From: Desulfovibrio piger | GTDB taxonomy: Bacteria > Desulfobacterota > Desulfovibrionia > Desulfovibrionales > Desulfovibrionaceae | Length of the DNA stretch: 64,000 nt | Direction of reading: 5' to 3' | NCBI RefSeq assembly: GCF_951793255.1 | Contig: NZ_OX636706.1 | Location: 124,001 to 188,000, forward strand | The notes under the pieces: generated by a model | The model's database searches: none | The model's input: the letters and a program-made list of their open reading frames with translations, nothing else | What the model was told of the DNA's origin: nothing | Shown: positions 17,435-26,024 of the stretch, one piece after another | How positions within the stretch are numbered: the stretch's first letter is position 1 | Layout of the letters: every line of letters begins with the position of its first letter | Made by a program: the position numbers and the translations under genes

Positions 17435-17602
17435 GGAAACGGGAGCACGTCTCCCCTGCCCTTCCCCCGTCTTCCCGCTCTGCCGCGGCTTGCAGGATGG
17501 CGGGAAGGAAAAGGGGCTCTTCACGCCTTCGCCGCTCCCCCCGGGGAACAGGGGGACAGGCCGTCCCGCACGAGAGCGCCATGGCGGCAAAGAACGATAG
17601 AA

Positions 17603-17635
17603 AGCCCGCCGGAGAAGACTCCGGCGGGCTTTTTT
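17603..17635 (+). terminator. Terminator downstream of uvrC
   Basis: Perfect 12-base stem AGCCCGCCGGAG / CTCCGGCGGGCT with loop AAGA and six T. It lies in the 321-base gap between the convergent uvrC and the membrane-protein gene; nothing else is seen in that gap. Confidence 0.9.
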
Positions 17636-17755
17636 GTACGTCCGGCAGGCCTTTCCCCTGTCCCCATGCAAGGATGGGGATACCGGACGCACGGGGGCGC
17701 TCTCCTGCCACAAGGAGGGATCGCCCCGGTCCGTCCTTCGGGGAACCGGCGTGCG

Positions 17756-18472
17756 CTATGCGGCCTCCGTCTGCTTTGAGGACAACAGGGCCAGCAGCAG
17801 CCCCAGGATCGCTCCCAGGACAGCCGCGAACAGGACACGGAAGGACGGGGGCAACAGGAACGTCACGGTATGGACCGGGATCCAGAACCAGAGCAGGGAG
17901 CGGCACAGCACGTTTTTCCAGAAGCTGTTCCAGTCCACGGACTGCAGGAGCCTGCCGGTCTGCGGAGCATTCCAGAGGCAGGCCAGACGCCCCTGATACT
18001 GGGCGATGTGCAGGTCAGCCACCTTGTGCGCGATCATCATGATGGGAGCGAACATGGTGTTCATCGTCAGGCTGACGGAAAACGCCGTCAGGATCTTCGT
18101 CGTGCCCAGCGGGCCGGAAAGGGCCTGTTCCGCCGCTTCCATGCCGAGCAGGTGCAGGATGACCGGCGCTCCCGCAGAAAAGATCATGAAGGCTGCCGAG
18201 ATGGCGACCCCCAGGCAGCCCCACACCACGGCGCGGGGGATGAGGCCGAAGCCGGCCGTCATATAGACCCCTTTGGTCAACCGCAGTGCCAGGCATTCGC
18301 CCAGGGTCGCCAGCAAGGCGAACTTGCAAAAGCCCATGAAGAAAGGATGCCCCGCCGTCATGGAGGTGTAGGCCTCCATGACGCTCTCGGAACACAAAAG
18401 GACCAGGGCGCAGAACGCGATGCCCCCCATGCAGACGAGGTCTGCCGTACGACTGCCGAATCTTGCCTGCAT
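17756..18472 (-). CDS. Integral membrane protein coupled to the AOR gene
   Basis: A 238-residue protein with about six hydrophobic segments, starting MQARFGSRTADLV at 18472, only four bases after the AOR stop codon. I do not recognise a named family. The C-terminal pattern, an aromatic/basic stretch (SFWKNVLCRSLLWFWIPVH) then a proline-containing helix (FLLPPSFRVLFAAVLG), recalls the C-terminal signature of the Mpv17/PMP22 group, but this is weak. Translational coupling suggests it works with the aldehyde oxidoreductase, for example in membrane anchoring or metabolite passage. Confidence 0.6.
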   Translation of the reverse strand: MQARFGSRTADLVCMGGIAFCALVLLCSESVMEAYTSMTAGHPFFMGFCKFALLATLGECLALRLTKGVYMTAGFGLIPRAVVWGCLGVAISAAFMIFSAGAPVILHLLGMEAAEQALSGPLGTTKILTAFSVSLTMNTMFAPIMMIAHKVADLHIAQYQGRLACLWNAPQTGRLLQSVDWNSFWKNVLCRSLLWFWIPVHTVTFLLPPSFRVLFAAVLGAILGLLLALLSSKQTEAA

Positions 18473-18476
18473 ACGA

Positions 18477-20191
18477 CTACCCCCGCTGTCCCGCGCTGAA
18501 ATCGAGCGTCGATGCCAGCTGTTCCCGCGGGATGTCGAACACGCTGTCATGCGGCGGCAGGGCTTCTTCCCGCATGAAGGCCGGGACATCGTCCTCGGAG
18601 GCGTCTATATGCGCGCCGGCATTGAAGCGCTTTTCGTTCTCCAGCGTCTGCCGTCCCAGCGCCAGCACGTCGTCCGGCGTCCAGCTGCCGCCGTAGACCC
18701 CGGCCAGCATCTCGCCCACAAGGCCGAAGACAGCCGCATCCTCCGAGGGCATGGCCGAAAAGATGCACATCCCGAGGCTGTCGAAGACGGCCATCAGCGT
18801 CTGGGCGGCCCGCGAAGCCTCCACTTGTCCGGCAGTCCCCAGGGGATCCAGCCCCGGCATGCCGATGGTATTGCCCGCGGTATGGTCACCGCCCATGGGC
18901 GACGTGGCGCACGTGACGCCCGTGCCCTTCAGCGCCCGCGGATCATAGCCCGCCAGCGCCTGACGCTTGACGACAGGGATGCGCCGCACCCCGTATCGCT
19001 TGCCGAAGCGTTCCGTCCCCTCGGCCAGCTCCCGGCCCAGCACCGTCCCGTCCCGCATCTGGCGGATCATGTCGAGGATGCCGGCCGAGTCACCGTAGGG
19101 AAGGAGCCCGGCTTCCATGGCCATGGCGATGGTGGCCCCGGTCTCCATGGTATCGAGCCCGGTATCGTCGCACAGCCGGTCCACCGCCGCGACCGTATCC
19201 AGGTCCGCCACATCAAGGTTGGAGCCGTTGAGCGCGATGGTCTCGTATTCCATCCCCGAAGTCAGGTACTCACCATCAGGGCCATGATAAACATTGGAGC
19301 AGGCGATGGGGCACCCCACCTGGCAGGCATGGGTCATCTGGCCGCCGCGGGCCTGCTGCAGGGCCTGCATGCGCTCCCCGGACAGGCCGTCCGCGCCTTC
19401 GAACCTGCCGGTCCGGTAATTGCGTGTGGGCATGGCCCCCATCTCGTTGATGACCGTCACCAGGGATGCCGTGCCGAAACGGGGCAGGACGGACCCCGTC
19501 ATGGGGTGCTCGCGCAAAGCTTTCATATAGGCCTTGCTGGCTGCGCGGAAGCGGGCGGCGTCTTTCATGGCGGGACGCTGGTTCCCCTCCAGGAAAACGA
19601 CGGCCTTGAGCCCCCGGCGGCCCATGACGGCCCCCAGACCGCCCCGGGCCGCAGCCCGTGAAGGATGCCCCTCCCTGTCCGTGACCTGCACCGAGGAGTT
19701 GAGGTACCGCCGCTCTCCGGCAGGACCGATACAGACGATGGAGATGCCCTCCCCGTAGCGGCTGCGCAACAGCTCGCAGGTCCTGTATGTCCCCTGCATG
19801 GCCAGCCCGTCGGCATCATCCAGGCGGACATGATCCTGGCCGACGACCAGGACCCGCATACCGTCGGCACTGCCGGAGACCACAAGGGCACGCAGCCCCA
19901 GCTTGGCCATGGCAAGACCGGCGATCCCCCGGCGTTCGCCTCCTTGATGGTGCCTGTGAGCGGACTTTTGCCGCCAAGGGAAAGGCGCCCGGACGTGGCC
20001 GCCAGGGTCCCCGCCATCAGGCCGTTGCAGATCACCAGTTTGTTGTCGTCCCCCAGCGGGTCGCATGCGGGATCGATCTCCTTCAGCAAAAGAGCCGCTA
20101 TCAGGCCCCTGCCGCCGAGCATGGGATACGTTTCGTCTGCATCCTCATAGCTGCTGTTTCCTGTGCGCATATCGAGTCGCAGTATCTTCAT
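18477..20191 (-). pseudogene. Aldehyde ferredoxin oxidoreductase family protein with a frameshift
   Basis: Read in two frames, this is a full-length tungsten-pterin AOR-family enzyme (about 571 residues). The N-terminal frame starts MKILRLDMRTG (20191, GGAG seven bases upstream) and reaches the pterin-binding TIKEANAGG. The second frame continues IAGLAMAKLGLRALVVSG to the end. The break is at a run of five G (minus strand, about 19928-19932) where six would keep the frame. The iron-sulfur ligands appear as CQVGCPIAC with a late Cys in DSLGMCIF. Such enzymes oxidise aldehydes to acids with ferredoxin, or reduce acids. The one-base loss may be a real mutation or a homopolymer error; nothing else looks decayed. 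Confidence 0.8.
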
Positions 20192-20528
20192 TGCATTGCT
20201 CCATCTGCCATATCTGGGTTCCATCCGGGAACAGTCTCTTTGTATTGGCAGATTTTTAATGCAAGCTGCGTGCCACACTCGTGATGCTTTTACCTGCTGC
20301 CGGCCGCTCTGTCCTGCCCATGCATCGGACGAAAAGCGGCTGTTGCCGGAAGCCGGCAAAGGCGCTGCAACAGCCGGCAGGATGCATACAGGCCGCACCG
20401 CAGCCCCCGGCCGCGACCTTGCACAGGATTTGCATTTCCCCTCGCGGTATCCGGCCGCCATACGGGCGGCGCCCCTGCGCCCACTGCGATACGGCGGCAG
20501 GGAAACTTCCATGCCATGAGGAGACGCC
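20192..20528. other. Divergent intergenic region between AOR and aminotransferase
   Basis: No gene supported. It holds the sigma-54 promoter of the AOR operon (20260-20275). A TGTCC at about 20310 and a GGAC at about 20327 resemble half-sites found at the other sigma-54 promoters of the island, but weakly. The rightward aminotransferase has GAGGAG just before its start; no promoter for it is obvious. Confidence 0.5.
20260..20275 (-). promoter_or_regulatory. Sigma-54 promoter of the AOR operon
   Basis: The minus strand reads TGGCACGCAGCTTGCA, an exact match to the -24/-12 consensus (TGGCAC, five bases, TTGCA). It lies 69 bases upstream of the AOR start. Confidence 0.85.
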
Positions 20529-21662
20529 ATGTACACCTGTGCCGTACGCCCGGAGATAGCCAGCCTGAGCGCCTATGTTCCCGGCATGTCCATTGCCGAG
20601 GTCAGGGAGCGCTACGGGCTTTCCCGTGTCATCAAGATGGCCAGCAACGAAAACCCGCTGGGGGTATCGCCGCTGGTACGAAAGGTGCTCGCCACCAGTC
20701 TGGAAGAGGCCTTCCGCTATCCGCAGGGCGGCAATCCCGCGCTGCGGGAAGCCCTGGCCCGTGCGCACCATGTCTCCCCGGAGCGCATCGTCGTCGGCAA
20801 CGGCTCTGACGAGATCATCGACATGCTGATCCGCATGCTGGCCGTACCGGGCAAACATTCCGTGGTCTGCTTCGAGCCCTGCTTCAGCCTGTATCCCATA
20901 CAGGCCAGGATCTGCGGGGTGGAGACGCGTCGCTGCCCCCTTTCCCCTGACTACAGTTTCGACCTCGATGCCCTGTTTTCCCTGGTGGATGCCAGGACCC
21001 GTCTCGTCTTCGTGACGACGCCGGACAATCCCTCCGGCTACTGCCCGCCCCTGACGGCCATGCGCCGTCTGGCAGAACAGCTGGAAAGACATTTTCCCCG
21101 CTGCCTGCTGGTGGTGGACGAGGCCTACATGGACTTTGCGGGCGCTTCCTGCGGGGATACCTCCCGCTTTTCCCTGCTGGCTTCGGGAGATTTGCCCGCC
21201 AATGTGGCCATCCTCAGGACTTTCTCCAAAAGTTACGGACTGGCCGGGCTGCGTCTGGGATACGGGGTGCTGCCTGCCGAACTGGCCGGGTTCTACTGGA
21301 GGGCCCGGCTGCCGTTCTCGGTCAACTCTCTTGCGGAAAAAGCCGGGCTGGCCGTGCTCCGGGACAGCGAATTTCGCAGGGCCACCCTGGAGTGCATACG
21401 CTCCGGACGGTGTCGGCTGACAGAAGGATTGCGACTTTTGGGATGTGATGTCTGGCCGAGTGAAGCAAACTTCCTCATGATACGTCTGCCTGAAGGATAC
21501 GATGCTTCCTCATGTTTTGAGCATCTTTTGCAGTGCGGTATCATCATCAGTCCGCTTTCAAGCTACGGGATGCCTGACAAACTCAGGATAAGTATAGGGA
21601 CAAAAGAAGATAATGAAGCTTTTTTGGAGGCATTAAGATCTTTTTTGGAAAAATCCTTTTAA
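20529..21662 (+). CDS. Histidinol-phosphate aminotransferase-like PLP enzyme
   Basis: A complete 377-residue fold-type I aminotransferase close to HisC. Visible are MASNENPLG, the cofactor region VGNGSDEIIDMLI, the DNPSGYCPP and VVDEAYMDF blocks, and the PLP lysine in TFSKSYGLAGLRLGYG. HisC moves an amino group from glutamate to imidazole-acetol phosphate, but relatives act on aromatic amino acids or other ketones. No other histidine genes are near. It sits inside a catabolic island, divergent from the AOR, so a role outside histidine synthesis is plausible. GAGGAG precedes the start. Confidence 0.8.
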   Translation: MYTCAVRPEIASLSAYVPGMSIAEVRERYGLSRVIKMASNENPLGVSPLVRKVLATSLEEAFRYPQGGNPALREALARAHHVSPERIVVGNGSDEIIDMLIRMLAVPGKHSVVCFEPCFSLYPIQARICGVETRRCPLSPDYSFDLDALFSLVDARTRLVFVTTPDNPSGYCPPLTAMRRLAEQLERHFPRCLLVVDEAYMDFAGASCGDTSRFSLLASGDLPANVAILRTFSKSYGLAGLRLGYGVLPAELAGFYWRARLPFSVNSLAEKAGLAVLRDSEFRRATLECIRSGRCRLTEGLRLLGCDVWPSEANFLMIRLPEGYDASSCFEHLLQCGIIISPLSSYGMPDKLRISIGTKEDNEAFLEALRSFLEKSF

Positions 21663-21732
21663 AGATATAACCTTTTTTATACCAAGACTCCCTCTTCACA
21701 AGCTTGTTCCTGCGCATGCCTGGGACAGGACA

Positions 21733-21774
21733 AATGTCCTCAAAGAGAACATGTTTGTTCTTTTTGAGGACATT
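21733..21774. promoter_or_regulatory. Putative enhancer: long ATGTCC/GGACAT palindrome
   Basis: Arms AATGTCCTCAAAGAGAACA and TGTTCTTTTTGAGGACATT (19 bases each, one mismatch) flank a TGTT spacer. The centre is about 90 bases upstream of the -24 element, a usual distance for a sigma-54 activator site. The outer half-sites match those near the GRE and second MFS promoters. Confidence 0.7.
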
Positions 21775-21843
21775 TCTTGTACATGCTCAGGACATATTTT
21801 CCACTTAAAAAATTATCTTATTGAAATAATTTATTTTTTTCGA

Positions 21844-21859
21844 TGGTACGCAACTTGCT
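21844..21859 (+). promoter_or_regulatory. Sigma-54 promoter of the porin gene
   Basis: TGGTACGCAACTTGCT differs from the TGGCAC-N5-TTGCW consensus at one position. The invariant GG and GC pairs are correctly spaced. Confidence 0.8.
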
Positions 21860-22080
21860 ATTTTATGAACAAGCGAGCCGGGAGTTTTTCTCTTCCATGT
21901 ATCCGCTGCATGCGGAGGGGCATGGAAGAAGATTTTCTCCGTTACCGTCTCTTTTGCGAATATGTCATGGATGCGTCAGCATTTGTTTGTGTACGCAAAA
22001 AACTCTGTTGATGCATCATGATGGGGGAAAATCGCAAAAGAAGTTGTCTATCAAAGATATTGTAATGTTCGGGAGGAAGT

Positions 22081-23586
22081 ATGAAGAAATTTGCAAGAAT
22101 AGCGCTGACGGCCTGTCTGCTTCTTGGCATAGCTGCGCAGGCCAATGCTGTCGACTTCAAAATAAAAGGCAGATGGATCAGCCTTTTCGACTACGGACAG
22201 AACGGGAACATGACGGGGGGCAACGGATCGACAGGCTATGCCAAGGGCTTTGACAACTTCGAAGCCCTGCAGCGCTGGCGCATCCAGCTGGATGCCGTTG
22301 CTTCCGATAACCTTTCCGGCACGGTGCACTTCGAGATCGGCAAGCACCGCTGGGGCCAGGCCTCCACAGGCGGTCAGCTGGGATCTGACTCCAACATGGT
22401 CCGCCTCAAGCATGCCTATATCGACTGGCGTGTTCCGGAGACCGATCTGAAGTTGCGCATGGGCATCCAGGCCATCAACCTGCCCGGATTTGCCACGGAC
22501 TCCCAGGTCATGGGTTCCGACGTGGCCGGCATCACGGCCAGCTACACCTTCAATGACAATGTGGGCCTCACCGCCTTCTGGGCCCGTGCCTACAACGACA
22601 ATTTTCTCGGCAGCGACGACGATGCGCCCAACAACAAGCAGAATTTCATGGATAACGTGGACTTTTTCGGGCTTGTGCTGCCGCTCACCTTTGAAGGTGC
22701 CCGCATCACGCCCTGGGTCATGGGCGGCATGATCGGCCCCAATGCCTTCCGCACGCAGGACGGCTACCTGACCAACATCGCCAACTGCTATTTCGTGCCC
22801 AACCTGACGGCGCTCAATTACGGTTTCCACAGCAACAAGCTCACCGGCTACGGCACGGCCTTCTGGGCCGGCCTGACCGGCGAGGTCACGGCCTTCGATC
22901 CCTTCCGCCTGGCCTGGGACTTCAACTACGGCTCCGTCACCTACGACGACGGCGCCGCCAGCCGCCGCGGCTGGCTGGCCTCGGTACTGCTGGAATACAA
23001 GCTGGACTGGGGCATCCCCGGCATCGTCGGCTGGTACGCATCCGGCGATGACGACGACCTGGGGAACGGCTCGGAACGCCTTCCCTACACATCCGTTGAC
23101 GAAATGGGCAATTCCTTTGCCACCTACGCCTTTTACGGCAGCCGTCCCGGCAGCGACCGAGACTGCCTCATCGGCCGCTCCATGGCGGGCACCTGGGGCG
23201 TCGGCCTGCGCATCCGCGACCTGAGCTTCATGGACAAGCTGAAGCACCACCTGCGCGTCAACCTCATCGGCGGCAGCAACGACCCGGGCATCCTCAAGTC
23301 CATCCATGAAAAGACGGGCGTCTGGATGTCCCCCAACAACTACGACGGCCAGACCATCATGGGCATGGACACCATGTATCTGACCCGCAATGACACCATC
23401 CTGGAATGCGGCATCAAGAACGACTACCAGATCTACGAAAACCTCAAGTTCAGCCTGGACTTCTCCTACATGGCCCTGTGGCTCGACAAGAGCGATGACG
23501 TCTGGGGACAGAGCCGCATCAACGGACGCAATGACGACGTCCGCGATGCCTGGAACATCACCGCCGGCTTCACATATACCTTCTAA
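22081..23586 (+). CDS. Outer-membrane porin of the Desulfovibrio type
   Basis: A 501-residue protein with a signal peptide (MKKFARIALTACLLLGIAAQANA) and alternating beta-strand pattern. It ends in phenylalanine (ITAGFTYTF), the usual outer-membrane sorting signal. Family members form homotrimeric channels abundant in Desulfovibrio. The long aromatic-girdled strands and Asp/Asn-rich loops (GSDDDAPNNKQNF; ASGDDDDLGNGS) fit an anion- or solute-selective pore. Its own sigma-54 promoter and the enhancer palindrome place it under the regulator downstream, so it probably admits the substrate of the island. Confidence 0.88.
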   Translation: MKKFARIALTACLLLGIAAQANAVDFKIKGRWISLFDYGQNGNMTGGNGSTGYAKGFDNFEALQRWRIQLDAVASDNLSGTVHFEIGKHRWGQASTGGQLGSDSNMVRLKHAYIDWRVPETDLKLRMGIQAINLPGFATDSQVMGSDVAGITASYTFNDNVGLTAFWARAYNDNFLGSDDDAPNNKQNFMDNVDFFGLVLPLTFEGARITPWVMGGMIGPNAFRTQDGYLTNIANCYFVPNLTALNYGFHSNKLTGYGTAFWAGLTGEVTAFDPFRLAWDFNYGSVTYDDGAASRRGWLASVLLEYKLDWGIPGIVGWYASGDDDDLGNGSERLPYTSVDEMGNSFATYAFYGSRPGSDRDCLIGRSMAGTWGVGLRIRDLSFMDKLKHHLRVNLIGGSNDPGILKSIHEKTGVWMSPNNYDGQTIMGMDTMYLTRNDTILECGIKNDYQIYENLKFSLDFSYMALWLDKSDDVWGQSRINGRNDDVRDAWNITAGFTYTF

Positions 23587-23610
23587 GCAGGCCCTCCTCC
23601 GGTCTGTTCA

Positions 23611-23638
23611 GGCGGCCAGCCCACTGGCCGCCTTTTTT
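23611..23638 (+). terminator. Terminator of the porin gene
   Basis: Stem GGCGGCCAG / CTGGCCGCC with loop CCCA and six T, 25 bases after the porin stop. Confidence 0.92.
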
Positions 23639-23720
23639 GTTCCGGGATGCGGCACGCGTCCCGGCCTGCCCACCCTGCCGGGAAGGGAGGCATGCCCGAA
23701 GGCAGGCCTCCTTTCCCGGA

Positions 23721-25754
23721 TCATCTGCCCGATCTCAGGGCCGCGATGTCGATACCCATCCGGTGCAGCTTGGCATACAGGGCGCTCCGGGCGATGCCCA
23801 GCTCCTGGGCCGTCTTGCGCATATTGCCCCCGTTGGCCTTCAGGACATCCAGCAGGATCTCCACTTCGCGGGATTGCAGGGTCCCTCCCCGGCCCGTGTC
23901 CCTGCCGGGAAGGACCGCGGCCGGGACATTGCCGGGAGCGGGCGCGGCCTGCCACCTGTTCCTGCCGCCCAGATCCTCGTCTTCCCGTTCCAGAAGGGAA
24001 AGCGGCAGGTCTTCCCGCTCTATGGTATCCCCGCGGGCGATGTTGAGGGAACGCTCCACGATATTCTCCAGTTCCCGCACGTTCCCCGGCCAGGGATAAC
24101 GGCTGAAGATCTCGGCGACTTCTGCCGAGAACCCCCGGCATGGCTTGTGGATGGCCTGCACGCCGGCCCGGAGGAAAGATTCCGCCAGCAGCATGACGTC
24201 CTGCTGCCTTTCCCGCAGGGGCGGGACGTCGATGGTCAGCACGCTCAGGCGGTAGAACAGATCCTCCCGGAACGAGCCGTCGCGCACGCTCTGCTGCAGG
24301 CGCTTGTTGGTCGCGGCGATGATGCGGACGTCGATCGGCCGGGAGAACTTGCCGCCGATACGGCTCACTTCCTTGTTCTGGATGACGCGCAACAGGTTGA
24401 TCTGGGCCTCCAGCGGCATGTCGCCGATCTCGTCCAGGAAGATGGTCCCCCCTTCCGCCAGTTCGAACTTGCCCGGCTTGCCCTGCTTCTGCGCGCCGGT
24501 GAACGCCCCGGGGTCATAGCCGAACAGCTCGCTCTGGATGAGGTCTCGGGGCAGGGCGCCGCAATTGACGACCACAAAAGGCGCATTCTTGCGGGCGCTG
24601 GCATTGTGGATGGCATGGGCGAACAGTTCCTTGCCGGTGCCGCTCTCCCCGAGGATGAGGGTCGTGATGTTGCTGTGCGAGGCGACCTTGCTGAGTTCGA
24701 TGGCCTTCTGCAGGCTGGGGGACTCGCCGATGATGCTGGAGAACGTATAGATCGCCTTGGCCCCCACGCTGTGGGCGGCAAGCCGCTGCGCCTTGCTGGC
24801 CTCATGGAGGAAGAGGACCATGCCCTTGTCGTTGGGGATGGGCGCTGCGGACAGCATGCATTGCAGCGATCCGCCGTCCGTCAGATTGAAAAAGCACTCC
24901 CTGTCCCGGATGTTCTTGCGGGACTGGATCATCATCAGCAGGGACTCGGCGCTCCCCAGCACATCATTGATGTTGCCCAGGGGCGCAGGCGGCGGCGAGA
25001 TGTGGAGCATGCTCCGGCCGGTGCAGTTGGCGGCCTTGATCCCCCCGTTCTTGTCCAGGACGACGATCCCGGTGTCCACCTGTTCCAGGATGGCCTCCTG
25101 GTCGCTCAGCAGGTCATGCAGATGGTGCTGGTCACTGATGTCCTTGGCAGCCATCAGGACCATGCCCGAGGTATGCAGATGATAGAGCTCCAGCGGCAGG
25201 GCGATGGTCAGCACCCCCAGCATGCGCCGCTTGCCGCCAAAGATGGGCGCCGAGATGCAGCACAGGTCTTCTTCCTCCCGGATGAGATGCTCTGCTCCGA
25301 ACAGCTCCACCACACTCTGTTCGCGCAGGCACAAGGCCGTGCTGGTGGTCCCCTCGTATTCTTCCCCCATCAGCATCCCCAGGGAAAGCAGGGCCGCCGC
25401 CGCGCGGCTCTTCGTCCCCACATGCTTGTGCAGCAGCACCCCGTCGCCGCTGGTGAGCAGGACGACGGTGGAGGAACTGCCCAGGATGGTGTTCAGGTAT
25501 TCGATGACGGGGATGGCACAGGCCAGCAGTTCCCTGTTCTGCTGCATGACATGGGTCAGGGCGCTCTGCTCGAGGCATGTCCTTTTTTTGGCCAGTTTCG
25601 TCCCCAGGAAAGGAAGACAGCGTTTCCACGACTCCAGGACAAGAGGACGCACCCGTCCTTCCGCCGCAGCCTGATCCCCTGCCAGGAATGCCTGCTTTGC
25701 CTTGACGATATCCTTCCAGTACGCCGCATCACGATAATCGATAGTTTTCCCCAC
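23721..25754 (-). CDS. Sigma-54-dependent enhancer-binding regulator of the island
   Basis: A protein of about 677 residues from a GTG start at 25754 (GAGG five bases upstream). An ATG further up at 25859 would overlap the operator sites and is less likely. It has an N-terminal GAF-like sensor, a PAS-like domain (ILEQVDTGIVVLDKNGGI), then an AAA+ domain with Walker A GESGTGKE (about 369-376) and the sigma-54 contact loop GAFTGA (about 416). It ends in a Fis-type helix-turn-helix (MRKTAQELGIARSALYAKL). The layout is that of AcoR/DhaR-type activators that sense small molecules. It lies divergently before the glycyl radical enzyme. Four nearby sigma-54 promoters are its likely targets. Confidence 0.9.
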   Translation of the reverse strand: MGKTIDYRDAAYWKDIVKAKQAFLAGDQAAAEGRVRPLVLESWKRCLPFLGTKLAKKRTCLEQSALTHVMQQNRELLACAIPVIEYLNTILGSSSTVVLLTSGDGVLLHKHVGTKSRAAAALLSLGMLMGEEYEGTTSTALCLREQSVVELFGAEHLIREEEDLCCISAPIFGGKRRMLGVLTIALPLELYHLHTSGMVLMAAKDISDQHHLHDLLSDQEAILEQVDTGIVVLDKNGGIKAANCTGRSMLHISPPPAPLGNINDVLGSAESLLMMIQSRKNIRDRECFFNLTDGGSLQCMLSAAPIPNDKGMVLFLHEASKAQRLAAHSVGAKAIYTFSSIIGESPSLQKAIELSKVASHSNITTLILGESGTGKELFAHAIHNASARKNAPFVVVNCGALPRDLIQSELFGYDPGAFTGAQKQGKPGKFELAEGGTIFLDEIGDMPLEAQINLLRVIQNKEVSRIGGKFSRPIDVRIIAATNKRLQQSVRDGSFREDLFYRLSVLTIDVPPLRERQQDVMLLAESFLRAGVQAIHKPCRGFSAEVAEIFSRYPWPGNVRELENIVERSLNIARGDTIEREDLPLSLLEREDEDLGGRNRWQAAPAPGNVPAAVLPGRDTGRGGTLQSREVEILLDVLKANGGNMRKTAQELGIARSALYAKLHRMGIDIAALRSGR

Positions 25755-26024
25755 AAAGACCTCGCTCAAGGTTGACGACCGGTTTATATGACCTGAAACA
25801 GGACACCACAAACACCGGACATTGTCCACAAAGAAAGCACATGTCCTGTATTTGGACATATCAGCATGTCCTCACGGCCTTTCCGCGCCGCCCGCATGTG
25901 CTCCTTTCTTCACAAGCAACAAGCAGACCAAAATATAACAGGCTAAAAACTCTCGTTTTTTTATATTTGGCATGTCCTGTGCATTAAGTGGGACAAATTT
26001 CACTTCTATGCAAGGAGATGTGTC
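25755..26024. promoter_or_regulatory. Regulator/GRE divergent control region with enhancer sites
   Basis: Several copies of one half-site are visible: the perfect palindrome GGACATTGTCC at 25817-25827, the inverted pair ATGTCCTGTATTTGGACAT at 25841-25859, a single ATGTCC at 25866-25871, and a further ATGTCC/GGGACA pair that overlaps the promoter (25972-25995). They are the likely binding sites of the adjacent enhancer-binding protein. Confidence 0.7.
25968..25982 (+). promoter_or_regulatory. Sigma-54 promoter of the glycyl radical enzyme operon
   Basis: TGGCATGTCCTGTGC keeps the GG and GC pairs at the right spacing, with two mismatches to TGGCAC-N5-TTGC. It is 42 bases upstream of the start codon. 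An ATGTCC half-site lies inside its spacer, so bound regulator and polymerase might compete. Confidence 0.7.

Larger units (their letters stand above)
21663..22080. other. AT-rich regulatory region upstream of the porin
   Basis: No gene supported in these 418 bases. It contains the large inverted repeat at 21733-21774, further GGACA half-sites (about 21726-21730 and 21790-21794) and the sigma-54 promoter at 21844-21859. The leader from the promoter to the porin start is about 220 bases. Confidence 0.6.

Noticed and set aside
13832..17713. A 1293-codon minus-strand open frame
   Set aside because: Antisense to radical SAM and uvrC genes, repetitive composition, no domain pattern.
18477..20191. 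Programmed frameshift in the AOR gene
   Set aside because: No known AOR uses one and the G run has no supporting signal; mutation or error is simpler.
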